A program made the position numbers and the translations under genes. This document shows positions 1-10,217 of a DNA stretch of 64,000 nt, piece by piece; the first letter of the stretch is position 1; each line of letters begins with the position of its first letter. The notes beneath the pieces are model-generated. The model saw only the letters and a program-made list of their open reading frames with translations, was not told the origin of the DNA and ran no database searches. Source of the stretch: Gracilariopsis chorda (taxonomy: Eukaryota; Rhodophyta; Florideophyceae; Gracilariales; Gracilariaceae); NCBI GenBank assembly GCA_003194525.1, contig NBIV01000315.1:18340-82339 (forward strand), read 5' to 3'.

Positions 1-2
1 TG

Positions 3-1028
3 TTCCGAATGTCGTACAGCGGTGAGAACATGTCCAGCTATGTGGATCAATACACGGCATTGTTCGCTCAGTTAGACCGTATGGGCAAGGATGCTGCTAT
101 ACCGGAGTCTCACAAGGCACCTATGCTACTTGCTTCCATTGATCTGAACAGTTCGTTGGAGTCCACGGCTGCTGCACTCCGTACCAAGGACATATCGGAA
201 CTGACTTGGGACTATGTGGCAACCACTTTGATCGATGAGTACAATGCTCGTCTGGTCAGTTCTTCTAGGTCAGGACGTACGCGAAGTCGAAAGAAGAACA
301 GAAGCAAAGGTTCTGGTGGTTCACGTGTGTCCCAAAACTCCACTCACACTCACATCAGGGATGGAAGTGACTCTGATGATCGGCCAAGTACAACTGGTAG
401 AGCATACGTGGTGTCCAGTAACCGGACTTATCACTGTGAATTCTGTGATCGTGATGGTCACACAAAGGACAGATGCCATGTGAATCCCGATAACCCAGAT
501 AATCACTTACCCAAAAGCATCCTGGACAAGCTTAACATCAAATCGAAGAGCAAATCTGGGGCGTCCAAGTCTTGCAATAAACCGGCTGGTAGTTCATCAA
601 AGATTGAGGTATGTGGTATGGCACTGGAAAAGTCTTCCATCGTACCTCCCGACAGTTGTGATATGGACACCTATGCCGATAGTGGTGCTACATCACACTT
701 TTTCCATTCGGTGTCTGCGTTTATTCCCGAGTCTTTGCACAACGTAGAAACTCGAACCATCATGCTTGCGGACAATACTGAAGTATGTGCAACGCAGCGG
801 GGTGACATAGTATTGCCATTTGAGTACGCAAACCTACGATTGACTGATGCCCTGTTCGTTCCAGAACTGGAATACAATTTGGTGTCCATAAGATGCTTGG
901 CGGACAAGGGCATTGAATCTTTCCTTCGCTCAAGTGAAGTTCGTCTCACCTTGGACAATGGGTTTGTAGTCGGCAGTCGCCATCGCGATCGACGCTCGGG
1001 GTTGTACACCTTACCCGATCCGATATAG
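3..1028 (+). CDS. Copia Gag plus aspartic protease, 5'-partial (element A)
   Basis: This is the structural Gag protein of a Copia element with the protease at its C-terminus. The frame is open leftward from the first in-window ATG (position 9), and the family-B gag aligns through this point, so position 9 is not the real start. It holds a UBN2-type Gag domain, a basic Arg/Lys/Ser linker, a CX2CX4HX4C zinc knuckle (about residues 143-156 counted from position 9) for RNA binding, and a retropepsin-like protease with the active-site motif DSGA (about residue 223). The frame ends at TAG 1026-1028. The same frame stays open after the TAG into pol, with no other stop before 1080, so Gag-protease could be the termination product and a longer Gag-Pol the readthrough product. 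Confidence 0.9.
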   Translation, partial: FRMSYSGENMSSYVDQYTALFAQLDRMGKDAAIPESHKAPMLLASIDLNSSLESTAAALRTKDISELTWDYVATTLIDEYNARLVSSSRSGRTRSRKKNRSKGSGGSRVSQNSTHTHIRDGSDSDDRPSTTGRAYVVSSNRTYHCEFCDRDGHTKDRCHVNPDNPDNHLPKSILDKLNIKSKSKSGASKSCNKPAGSSSKIEVCGMALEKSSIVPPDSCDMDTYADSGATSHFFHSVSAFIPESLHNVETRTIMLADNTEVCATQRGDIVLPFEYANLRLTDALFVPELEYNLVSIRCLADKGIESFLRSSEVRLTLDNGFVVGSRHRDRRSGLYTLPDPI

Positions 1029-1034
1029 CAAGGT
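1026..1034 (+). promoter_or_regulatory. Candidate stop-codon readthrough site (UAG CAA GGU)
   Basis: A single TAG separates Gag-protease from integrase-RT in element A with no frame change. The next codons are CAA GGT. A 3' CAA is also found at plant-virus-type leaky UAG sites (UAG CAR YYA), but the rest of that consensus is not matched. Family B has TAG at the equivalent place. Readthrough is inferred, not shown. Confidence 0.45.
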
Positions 1035-1079
1035 ACCAACCCAACCCCATCCTCGTCACCAACTAGTGGAGATCATTGC

Positions 1080-3953
1080 ATGAAGACACCGGAGTCCAGT
1101 ATTGCTAATCTATGGCATCGGCGACTTGCCCACATCAATGCGCGCGACCTCCAGTCAGTTTACAAACATGCTGAAGGGGTGCCGAAGATGTCGGGAATGG
1201 AGGAGATATGCCGCCCGTGTATGCTTGGTAAGGCACATAAACTTCCGTTCCCTGGCAAATACGACCGAGCATCAGCCGTACGTGAGGTGGTACACTCCGA
1301 TATACTAGGACCCCTTGTCACTTCATTCCGACAAAGGTTTCAATATGCCTCTACCTTCCTTGACGAGCATTCAAGGTATGCACTCTTAGGCTTCATGACC
1401 CATAAAAGTGAAATTGCTGTTGTATTCGATGCAGTTGAGCACAAGTTCCAGCAGCTTGGAGGAGTGGCCATTGCGAAAGTGCACTCGGATAATGCCCAGG
1501 AGTATATTGCGTTGCAGCTGAACCCTGCCAACAATCTTCAAGACACTTCTTTCTCTCCTCCGTATACTCCGGAACACAATGCAATAGCCGAGCGCATCAA
1601 TCGCACTATGGAGGAAGCTGCTCGAGCTTTGCTCATACAGGCAAGTCTCCCAGAGTGCTTGTGGCCATACGCATTAAAGCACGTCATACATGTTCGCAAT
1701 AGGGTTTATCACTCAGCAACTGGAAGCAGCCCTTACCTTTTGATGACTGGTTCAAAACCATCCCTGAAGCATGTCAAAGTGTTTGGGTGTGCTGCGTTCG
1801 TGCTTAAGATGAAACCGGATACCAAGTTCGAGTCTCGTGCACTTGAGGGAGTGTACTTGCAGACTCTTGAGCATGGTGTGTATGATGTTTTAGTAAATGA
1901 TAGTGATGAGATTCCACGCATTGTAAAGTCTCGGCATGTGACGTTTGACGAGTCCAAGTTCCCTGGGGCACCATTTCTGGAACATGTTATGAGTGATGAA
2001 GGTGCATCAGATGATACTTATGAATGCACAGATCACTCTGAAATCGATACTGAGAGTGGTAGTATGGTTTCTGTGGACACCCCATTCGACATTGAGAGTG
2101 ATACGGAACATATTGAATCCACTCCTATACCAACGGCACAGAGCATTGAAAGCGGTACCGATCATCCAGATGATAGCGAGCATACTTCTGGTGACGATTC
2201 GGACCCAAACAATTGTGGTGAGCATGCCCCAAGTGCTAGTCAACATACTTCGGACACTGATGTCCTACCGGAATCTGAACCAGAACCACGCTATCCTCGC
2301 CGTACACGACGTGCACCAGCTAAGTGGTGGTACATGGCCGGTAGTGCAACGTCACAAATGGATATTACTACCAGTGATGAACCTACTCTGGGCGAAGCAC
2401 TGTCTGCCACACCACTTGAGCAGAGCCTTTGGAAGAGTGCCATTGATGAAGAACTGACATCTCTGGAGGAGAAGAACACTTGGGAGGAGGATGAATCACC
2501 TGCCTCTCAGCCTCTTCCTACTCATGTCATTCTAAACGTAAAGCGCGATGCCAAAGGATCAGTTGAGAGATTCAAGGCTAGGGTTGTGGCTGGTGGCAAT
2601 CACCAGACATACGGGCAGAACTACATGGAGACATATGCGCCAGTAGTGCCATTTAGCCTGGTCCGCATGTTCCTGTACGTCGCATTTTGTCTTCAAATGT
2701 ATGTGGCTCAAGTAGATGTTAAGACTGCATTTCTCAACGGTGAGCTTAAAGAAGACGTGTGGGTGATGTCGCCACGTGGTGTTCCTGGTCTGACCACAAA
2801 GTGCTATAAGTTACTCAAGGCTATGTACGGTTTGAAACAGGCTCATATAGGATGGCACACCAAGTTCAAAGCAGACATGAAGAGGTTGGGTTTTGAGGAA
2901 CTACCCAGCGCACCGTGCGTATTCAAGCGAAAGGTTGGAGATGGAATGTATGCCTACATACTCGTATATGTGGACGACATTCTGGTGTTCACGCCAACGC
3001 TGGAGCAACGGACTACGGTGTTAGAGGAGCTCAAAACACTCTATGACCTCCGCATTGAGAACCGAATCACTCTGTACCTTGGCGTGGAGCTGTCATGGAA
3101 GATAGGTACAGCCGGAGAACTCCTTGGTGTCAAGCTGGGACAGTCGCTGTATATTGAAAGTGTACTTCGACGATTTGGTCTCCAGAACGCTAAGCCAGTA
3201 CCTAGCCCTATGGTGGAGTGCTTCTTCACATCTCTAGCAATGGAGGAGGACAAATCACCAATGGATGTGCAGTTGTACCAGCAGATGATCGGGTCTCTGC
3301 TGTACTTGGCACTACGTACTAGGTTGGATATACTTGCACCAGTTCTCATCCTGGCTCGTTTTCAGAGTGCTCCTACCGCTTGGTGTCACAAAGCAGTGAA
3401 GCGTGTGCTCAGGTACCTGTGTGGAACGCGACAGCATGGGCTATGCTACAGGCCTGGATCGCTAGATCTGCATGGTTTTGTGGACTCTGACTACGCTGGA
3501 GATACTACGAGTCGGAAGTCGATGTCCGGGTATATCGTTAAACTTGGGTCAGCAACCTGCTGGTATGGTGGTAGAAAACAAGCGTCAGTTGCGCTATCCA
3601 CTGGCGAGGCGGAGTACTATGCTCTGACTTTGGCTGCACAGGAAGTGGTATGGGTTGCTCGTGTGCTACGGGAATGCGGCTTCGACATGAAACCTTTGGT
3701 TCCTCTACACTCTGACAACCAGTGCGCATTGGAGTGGGCTGGTGGTGAAAGGTGTCCTTCTAGTCGTGCTAAGCACATTGATGTAAAGGTTCACTTTATC
3801 CGAGATCTCATAAGAGACAATGTGATTAGTGTTCAATATGTCCCAAGTGAGCTGAATGATGCCGATTTACTCACCAAGCCATTGGGACGTATGAGTGTTA
3901 ATGCAATTCTCAAACGGCTTGGTCTTGGACAGGAACTCGAGGAGGAGTGTTGA
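1080..3953 (+). CDS. Copia Pol: integrase, reverse transcriptase, RNase H (element A)
   Basis: This frame encodes the enzymes that copy the element's RNA into DNA and insert it. In order it holds a GAG-pre-integrase zinc domain (H-H-C-C, first 60 residues), an rve integrase core with acidic residues in HSDILGP (about 72), HSDNAQEY (about 136) and the E of IAERINRT (about 172), an acidic linker, an RVT_2 reverse transcriptase with YVDD at about 629-632, and a Copia RNase H with DSDYAGD, STGEAEYYA and HSDNQCALEW. The length (957 residues) is normal for Copia integrase-RT-RNase H and no lesion is visible. The first ATG is at 1080, but the frame is continuous with Gag-protease through TAG 1026, so initiation at 1080 is only one possibility. 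It stops at TGA 3951-3953, two bases before the LTR. Confidence 0.95.
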   Translation: MKTPESSIANLWHRRLAHINARDLQSVYKHAEGVPKMSGMEEICRPCMLGKAHKLPFPGKYDRASAVREVVHSDILGPLVTSFRQRFQYASTFLDEHSRYALLGFMTHKSEIAVVFDAVEHKFQQLGGVAIAKVHSDNAQEYIALQLNPANNLQDTSFSPPYTPEHNAIAERINRTMEEAARALLIQASLPECLWPYALKHVIHVRNRVYHSATGSSPYLLMTGSKPSLKHVKVFGCAAFVLKMKPDTKFESRALEGVYLQTLEHGVYDVLVNDSDEIPRIVKSRHVTFDESKFPGAPFLEHVMSDEGASDDTYECTDHSEIDTESGSMVSVDTPFDIESDTEHIESTPIPTAQSIESGTDHPDDSEHTSGDDSDPNNCGEHAPSASQHTSDTDVLPESEPEPRYPRRTRRAPAKWWYMAGSATSQMDITTSDEPTLGEALSATPLEQSLWKSAIDEELTSLEEKNTWEEDESPASQPLPTHVILNVKRDAKGSVERFKARVVAGGNHQTYGQNYMETYAPVVPFSLVRMFLYVAFCLQMYVAQVDVKTAFLNGELKEDVWVMSPRGVPGLTTKCYKLLKAMYGLKQAHIGWHTKFKADMKRLGFEELPSAPCVFKRKVGDGMYAYILVYVDDILVFTPTLEQRTTVLEELKTLYDLRIENRITLYLGVELSWKIGTAGELLGVKLGQSLYIESVLRRFGLQNAKPVPSPMVECFFTSLAMEEDKSPMDVQLYQQMIGSLLYLALRTRLDILAPVLILARFQSAPTAWCHKAVKRVLRYLCGTRQHGLCYRPGSLDLHGFVDSDYAGDTTSRKSMSGYIVKLGSATCWYGGRKQASVALSTGEAEYYALTLAAQEVVWVARVLRECGFDMKPLVPLHSDNQCALEWAGGERCPSSRAKHIDVKVHFIRDLIRDNVISVQYVPSELNDADLLTKPLGRMSVNAILKRLGLGQELEEEC

Positions 3954-3955
3954 AG

Positions 3956-4680
3956 TGTTGAACTCTACAAGTGGTCGAGTGCCTGGCCAACCCCCACAGA
4001 AGGTGTCAGCTTGGTCCAAAACCAAACCTTCAGGGGACGATGGGCACTTTTGGAGCCCCTCGCTCCAAAAGCGCATATGCGCCTCTGCTCAAACCCAACG
4101 TGAAACGGCAATGTGATTGGCTACTGCAAAATGCTATATGCATTGTATACCGTACAAGTGTTATGGAGTGTATGGTACTGGATTGCGGATATGCACAAGT
4201 GGAGCAATGTGGTTGGTCCAAGTGTGCACGCAGTAGACGGTTGTGCTGCAATGCCGAAGATGCGAATGGGAGCTGTATTGGGTGATTTGGGACAATGTGC
4301 GTTTGCGGGCTGCGCGGAGGGGTTGGAGTGCAAGGATGGTAATTGTTGATTTTTTAGAGCTGGTTCCAGATCAAGGGACTGGCAATGGATTTGCCGCATT
4401 GATTGATTTAGTTATTTGAAATTGTGACCCTCTAGATTGTGTGCGCGTTTCGTGTACACCTGCACACACGAATAACGTGTAGTGTAATGGTGCAACCACC
4501 GCCGTCGCTTGCTGCGACGACGGTGAAGTGTGTGCGGTAGGGTATATGTAGATTGGCTTTGCCTGCTGTCGAGTAAACTGGTCGACTAAGGCTGACAACC
4601 TTCCTTGTTTTATTTTCTTGTTTCTTCTTCCTCCCGTTGTTTCTTCCCTTTTGTTTTCATAACCCGCGTGCGTTGCAACA
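3956..4680 (+). repeat. 3' LTR of element A (725 bp)
   Basis: The LTR runs from TGTTGAACTC to ...GCAACA, the terminal TGTTG/CAACA form also seen in family C. It begins two bases after the pol stop and follows the purine-rich GAGGAGGAG. At 4066-4128 it carries the U3 module shared with the B and C LTRs (GCGCATATGCGC palindrome, AACCCAACGTGAAA, GATTGGCTACTGCA). ORFs crossing this LTR are shadows. Confidence 0.85.
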
Positions 4681-5660
4681 AAAGTGACATGCCGGGACCT
4701 CACAATTCGAGGTATCTCATTGTCACCAGTGACCAGAACCTCGTAAACACCATGATCCAGAGTCTGCAAGTACACTCCCTCAAGTGCACGAGACTCGAAC
4801 TTGGTGTCCGGGTTCATTTTCAATACATATGCTGCGCATCCAAACACTCTAGCATGCTTCATTGATGGCTTATTACCATTCACCAACAGGTATGGAGTTG
4901 AGCTGGTGGTAGAATGTGGAACTCTGTTGCAAAGATAAATAACCTAGTTGAGTGCATAGGGCCATAGGCACTCTGGCAAGTTGGCTTGAATCAGCAAAGC
5001 TTGAGCAGCTTCTTCCATGGTGCGATTGATGCGCTCGGCAATTGCGTTATGTTCCGGTGTATAGGGAGTAAGAACGACGTTCCCTGCAGACCATTGGCAT
5101 TGTTTTCTTGTAACGCAATTTACTCCTCTGCATTGTTCGAGTGCAAATTTTGAACAAGCACATGCGCTCCTCCAAGCTGCTGGAGCTTCTGCCATATACC
5201 CAAACAGACTACCCCAATTTCAGATCTATGCAACATGAAGCCGAGGAAGACATATCGAGAGCGGTCATCGATAAACGCAGACGCATACTGAAAACGATCT
5301 GGAAACAATGGCAGCAGAGGACCAATGATGTCCGAGTGCACAATGTCTCCAATCTCCTTTGATCGTTTGAACTTTCCCAAAAACGGAAATTTATGCGCTT
5401 TGCCAAGTCGGCATGGTCGACATTATTCCTCCATGTGTTTCAGCTTTGGCACTCCATCAACTTGCTCGTGTACATTTTGAAGGTCTCGTGGGTTCATATG
5501 TGGAAGTCGGCGGTGTCACAGCTTTGTGACTTCTTGGTCTTTTGCGGATAGTAGCCTTGTGTGATCGGTGTGCTAGATGGGCCATGGCAGCGTGTACAAC
5601 TTAGATCGTGTGTGTCGTTGACCACAACCAATTCCAAACCCCTCTTCGTGGGTAATGCGA
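4681..5660 (-). pseudogene. Copia Pol fragment of B1 (protease remnant, integrase, start of linker)
   Basis: Reading leftward from 5660 there is a remnant of the protease C-terminus ending LYTLPWPI, then TAG (5573-5575) at the protease/integrase boundary, the GAG-pre-integrase domain, and an integrase core broken by a one-base deletion near 5067, just before the segment with the catalytic Glu (YTPEHNAIAERINRT). The post-integrase segment (motif VFGCAAYVLKM) runs into the element A insertion at 4680. The same frameshift occurs in B2 and B4, so it predates their divergence. Confidence 0.85.
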
Positions 5661-6485
5661 CTAACCATTTTTTGTGGCAACAGCATAAGCACGCCCATTG
5701 GACTCAATGTTTGAGTTGGAATCTGATATATTACAATCATTTTCGCCCCCATTTGACAATTTGTTACGTCCACTAGAACGGCCGTTACCTTTACCTCGGT
5801 TGTTTTTACGGTTACGACCACGAGTGGCACTGACAGAACCAAGTTGACGAGCATTGTACTCATCAATCAGGGTAGTTGCCACATAGTCCCATGTCAATTC
5901 CGAGATCTCCTTAGTCCTAAGTGCCGCAGCGGTTGACTCTAGTGAGCAGTTGGGGTCGATAGATGCTAGTAGCATTGGAGCCTTATGTGACTCTGGAATG
6001 GCAGCATCCTTCCCCATTCGGTCTAATTGTGAGAATAAAGAGGCAAACTGGTCCACAAATTCTGACATATTTTGCCGATTATACGACATTCTGAACAGTT
6101 GGGTCTGTACCGCGATACGAGAGACTGTTCGGTTGGAGGCATAACGTGCATCTAGCATTCTCAATATACGCCCAGGATCATCATCCACATCCATGACAAC
6201 GCGTAGTGGGGCATCTCCAAGTGCACAGATGATGGTTGCCTATGCCTTTTCCCGTTTCTGCATGAGTCGGGAACTGCCTTGAGCAGCACTAAAGGTTGAA
6301 TCGTGAGTCATTGTGGCACTAGATGCCTCATCCAGTGTAGATGCCACTACATTCCACACATCTTTAATGTGACATGCGGCACGAAGTCGATGCCGCCATA
6401 ACGTATAATCCTCACCACGCTTACCATGAAAGCGTGGGAATTTCACACAGGAGTTCGTTTCAGACTCAACTTCAGAGTCAGACAT
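5661..6485 (-). pseudogene. Copia Gag of B1 with in-frame TAG and C-terminal deletion
   Basis: The start is ATG 6485, which follows the leader at the same place as in B2. An in-frame TAG at 6240-6242 follows ...QKREKA, then the frame reopens (ALGDAPLRVVMDVDDDPGR) and aligns with element A Gag. B2 has the same TAG. In B1 the reading breaks off after ...ATKNG at 5661, because about 500 bp holding the zinc knuckle and protease active site (present in B2 at about 18351-18850) is missing. This Gag cannot be functional without suppression and repair. Confidence 0.85.
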
Positions 6486-6833
6486 ACTTCCAGAAGGAGC
6501 TGAAACACCAATGAATATATAATTCTAAGCAGGGTGAGGGACTCAATGCTTTTCAAAATCCGATTACCAAGAGAGGAAAAGTGTTGAAGCGGAGGGTCAG
6601 CCAAGAAACTTGCAGCTGAGATCACTCTAAGATATGAATACTGGAGTTGAGTAATGCCAGCAATCGACAGCAAGGGCGCCAGCAGAGACCGTGTAACCAA
6701 GTCTCAACGCTCGTCCAGACGCGTTTGGTACGCGAATCACAGGCGGGGTTCGGGTCCTGGACGCCCGGAGTATACTCACAAGTGGCTCTGAAGCGCACTC
6801 AGAAAAGAAAAGAAAAGATGAAACTTCGTAAAA

Positions 6834-7050
6834 GCGGGCGCACTGACAGGAGAAAGTACCTCCGCTGCCCTAAGGGTTGAACCCCTGGACCCTGGTGGCT
6901 CTCTCCAGGTGCAAGATGCGATTTTCTTCGACCTGCCCTACTCTGCGCACTTCAAGAGCAGGGTGCTCAATCCGTACGAGAACGTCCCAGGGAGGTTACT
7001 GACAAGCGCGATATGTTTTCACCAGTTGACCGCTACTGGTCTCTTGCAGG
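6834..7050 (-). other. Conserved Copia leader module (copy in B1)
   Basis: This untranslated block lies between primer-binding site and gag and is alignable with blocks in B2, B5, element C and element E. In sense it starts near GCAAGAGACCAG and ends near TCTCCTGTCAGTGCGCCCG. The 5' end can form a stem (ACCAGT/ACTGGT, loop of eight), and a second short stem AGGG/CCCT closes a small loop near the 3' end. Confidence 0.7.
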
Positions 7051-7125
7051 ATATCAGCTCGATCTTACGCACGCACGCAAAAAATGAAAGTTAGATAAGA
7101 GCGACGTCTGCACTATGTCGAAGCT

Positions 7126-7139
7126 CTGGGCCCATAACC
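7126..7139 (-). promoter_or_regulatory. Primer-binding site of B1, half-tRNA-iMet type
   Basis: In sense orientation GGTTATGGGCCCAG directly follows the LTR end (...CACCCTCA). It is complementary to the anticodon stem-loop region of eukaryotic initiator tRNA-Met (CTGGGCCCATAACC), not to the tRNA 3' CCA end. Drosophila copia is the known precedent for priming by a 5' half of tRNA-iMet. Confidence 0.85.
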
Positions 7140-7934
7140 TGAGGGTGATAACTGATGTTGATGATAATGATAACTGAAGTTGGGCTTCGACAGAAGGCAA
7201 CGAAGAAGAATGAAACAATAACAAGAGTGAAGGTTGTCAGCCTTGGGGTCGTTTACTTGGAGATGCAACATCAGCAACTTATATAGCATCACTAAAGTTC
7301 ACTACAGCTACAAGAAAAACCCTAACCACTAAGTGCGGACAGCCAGTACTACCAATCATATTCAACCATAACACAATAAGGGTTGCACAAACTGGTGACA
7401 GTTAACTACAACCATGCATAACATTATTCCAGCACATGCCAACGAGGCACGGTAAGTGAAACAACCATGGCCACAAAATGCCTGCATGTCACAGCGCTGT
7501 ATAATGACTTACTTGCGTCATCATGACCATGACGATACACAAAGTCGCATGACACTGTATCCATATTGATAACCTAAGTCCATTGCGTGCGGTGCACGTG
7601 CTGGCACACACAATCACACGTCTGCCGGAACGTGATGTTCCTGTAAATCATTGTAGCCACACAGAATCTCATGTACGTTGTCCATTCACATTATGCCTAG
7701 TGGCCCATGCTGTGCCTACGACCCATACAATGTATACCAGTTGTAATCCACGTAATGCATATGGGCAAATGCAGTAGCCAATCATAAGCCCATTTCACGT
7801 TGGGTTAGAGCACACGCGCATTTGCGCTTTTGCACAGAAGGTGCTCACAAGTGCCCATCGTTATATGCAACGTTGTTTCCAAGTAGTCTACCATGATGTC
7901 CTAGGGCTATCAGGCACTCGACCACGTGCCAACA
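7140..7934 (-). repeat. LTR of family B shared by B2 (as 3' LTR) and B1 (as 5' LTR), 795 bp
   Basis: In sense it runs TGTTGGCACG...CACCCTCA. It directly follows the RNase H stop TGA of B2 (7935-7937) and directly precedes the B1 primer-binding site, so one LTR sits between two internal regions. The shared U3 module is at 7770-7832. A TATATAAG-type TATA motif lies about 140 bp from the LTR 3' end. Confidence 0.88.
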
Positions 7935-9437
7935 TCAACACTCCTCCTCGAGTTCCTGATGAAGTCCAGCTCGTTCCAATATCACTCGTGCAGCGGCAGG
8001 GCTAAGTGGCTTGGTGAGGATGTCGGCGTCATGGTCTTCACTCGGAACATAGCTCACAGTTATTAATGTATCCTTGACTAGTTGCCTAATGAATTGTACC
8101 TTGACGTCTATATGCTTTGCATGCCCAGAAGGGCAACGTTCACCAACAGCCCACTCAATAGCACAATGGTTGTCTGAGAGGATTGGAACATTCTTACCAA
8201 CTGCTATTCCACACTTTCTGAGCACACGTCATATCCAGAGTATCTCCTGAGCAGCCATTATCAATGCATAGTATTCGGCCTCACCAGTGGACAGTGCAAC
8301 CGAGGACTGCTTACGGGCACCATAGGAACATGAGCTGGAGCCAAGTTTAATCAAATACCCAGACAAAGACTTACCATCTGTTGTATCGCCAGCAAAATCA
8401 GAGTCTACAAAAGCATTTAACTGTAGACTTCCTTGGCGGTGCAGTAAAACATGATCACCAGTGCCACGTAGAAATCGTAATACACGTTTGGCTGCTCGAT
8501 GACATTATGCAGCAGGAGCATTCTGGAAGCGCGCCAGTATAAGAACAGGATCCAGTATGTCCAAACGCGTACGCAATGCCAAGTACAGCAGAGACCCGAT
8601 CATCTGCTGATACAATTGAACATCACATGGTGATTTATGCTCCTCCACATCAAGTGAAGAAAAGAAATATTCCACCATTTGGCTTGGTGCTGATTTCGAA
8701 TTCTGCAGTCCAAACCTGCGCAGTATCCCTTCGATATACATGGGTTGTGCAAGTTTCACACCCAATATCTGGCAATTGGAGTCCGTCTTCCAGGTAAACG
8801 CAACACCTAGGTAGAGTCTGACACGATCCTCAACACGCAGATCATACAGTGCCTTGAGCTCCTCCAAGAGTCGGGACCGTTCTTCAGCACTTGGCGTGAA
8901 GATGAGAAGGTCGTTCACGTATACCAGGATGTACGCATAGGTATTCGTGGTCAATTTGCGCAGGAACACGCATGGTGCACTAGGCAGTTCTTCAAATCGT
9001 AAGCCTTTAATATCAGTACTGAACTTGGTGTGCCACGCAAGGTGAGCCTGTTTCAGTCCATATGTTGCATTTAGCAGTTTAAAACAACGCCACTTCAGCC
9101 CAGGTATACCACGCGGAGACATTACACAAAGGGCTTCCTTTAGGTCACCATTGAGGAACGCGGTCTTGATGTCAACCTGTGCGACATACATTTGCATGCA
9201 CAGCACAAGGTACAAGAACATGCGAATCAAGTTGAAAGATACAACCGGTGCATACGTCTCCATGTAATCCTGACCATATGTCTGGTGGTTCCCTCCTGCT
9301 ACGATTCGAGCTCGGAATCGGTCCACTGAGGCGTCTGCATCACGTTTCACTTTAAGAATGACATGTGTAAGTAACGGGTGTGACTGCAGTGAGTCATCTG
9401 GAACCCAATTACCTTTGTCGTTTAGTGATGTGAGCTC
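7935..9437 (-). pseudogene. RT and RNase H of B2 (Copia Pol 3' half)
   Basis: This is the downstream half of B2 pol. It starts at the edge of element C with ELTSLNDKGNW and continues through RVT_2 motifs (VDIKTAFLNGDL, YVNDLL in place of YVDD) to RNase H, ending ...HQELEEEC and TGA 7935-7937. In-frame stops are TAA 8505-8507 (replacing a Trp after NAPAA) and TGA 8229-8231 (in LWI*RVLRKCG). Both are shared with B3 and B4. The YVND reading (second catalytic Asp context changed) is specific to this copy; B3 reads YVDD. Confidence 0.88.
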
Positions 9438-10217
9438 TGTTGGCAGTAGTACCTGTGCTGTCACTGATAACCAAATGTTCCGGGGAGCATGGGCTGTTAT
9501 AGAGGGTACCTCTGCAAAAGCGCATATGCGCGTGTGCGCGAACCCAACGTGAAACTGGCTTCTGATTGGCTACTGCAAATGTACATATGCAACGTGGTGC
9601 GTACAAGTGGTATGGCATAACTGGATCGGTTTGACACACCCACGTGTCCAGCTACTACAGTGGTCACAGTGTACGTTGTGTGCAGGTGTTACTGGTGAAG
9701 TGGTTGACACCTGGTACAAGTGGTACAGCAGTGGTTGGTACAATGGTAAGGTGCGCATGCACTGTCAACAGGTTTACACATGCACGGGTATATTGATGAC
9801 TTGGGTGTTGTGTGCATTGCCACATGATGACATGGCACTAACACCACAGGTTACGTGCCGACTTACTGTTACGTGTTGACTTACCGTGATGTGTTGGCAT
9901 GTGCTGGCGTGTGTTGGAGTCATGAATTTGTGCCTTGTCATGGTCATGTGTATGCACGTAACTATTACGGAACGTTGGTGCGTTGGTGTGCGTTGATGTA
10001 ATGAGGTTGTGCTGATCTGGCTATGTCATGTTAGATGATGATTGGTATTATTGAGTGTCCCTGCTTAGTGGTTTAGTTTTTTACTTGTAGTTGGTGTTCC
10101 CGCGCAATTCGAGTTTAGAGTGGTACATAAGATGTGCCTGAAGGACCTCCAAGTAAATCCAAGCCAGAGCTGGCGAACTTCCCTTCCATCTCCTCAACTT
10201 CCTTTCAACTTTCAACA
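9438..10217 (+). repeat. 5' LTR of element C (780 bp)
   Basis: It runs TGTTGGCAGT...TTTCAACA. The U3 module is at 9515-9577. The TATA region reads GGTACATAAG here but GGTATATAAG in the 3' LTR, so this copy's TATA box is altered. ORFs across it are shadows. Confidence 0.92.

Larger units (their letters stand above)
1..4680 (+). mobile_element. Copia LTR retrotransposon, element A (5' end outside window)
   Basis: This is a Ty1/Copia element with the order gag, protease, integrase, reverse transcriptase, RNase H, 3' LTR. Its 5' LTR and gag N-terminus lie left of the window. Apart from one TAG at 1026 the roughly 1,300 visible codons are open, so this is the best preserved element here. Its right end (...GCAACA at 4680) abuts family-B pol sequence in the opposite orientation, so A inserted into B1. 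AAAGT at 4681-4685 is the expected right-hand target duplication; the left copy would lie outside the window. A is therefore younger than B1. Confidence 0.93.
4681..7934 (-). mobile_element. Copia family B, copy B1 (5' half; 3' half beyond window)
   Basis: On the - strand the order is LTR (7934-7140), primer-binding site, leader, gag and pol up to 4681, where element A interrupts it. The remaining RT/RNase H should lie left of the window beyond A. B1 is nearly identical to B2 (17.1-21.1 kb) but lacks about 500 bp of gag-protease. Its LTR also serves as the 3' LTR of B2. Confidence 0.88.

Noticed and set aside
7126-7139. A possible tRNA gene fragment (anticodon arm of tRNA-iMet)
   Set aside because: Only 14-15 bases match, in antisense, directly after the LTR; this is a primer-binding site.
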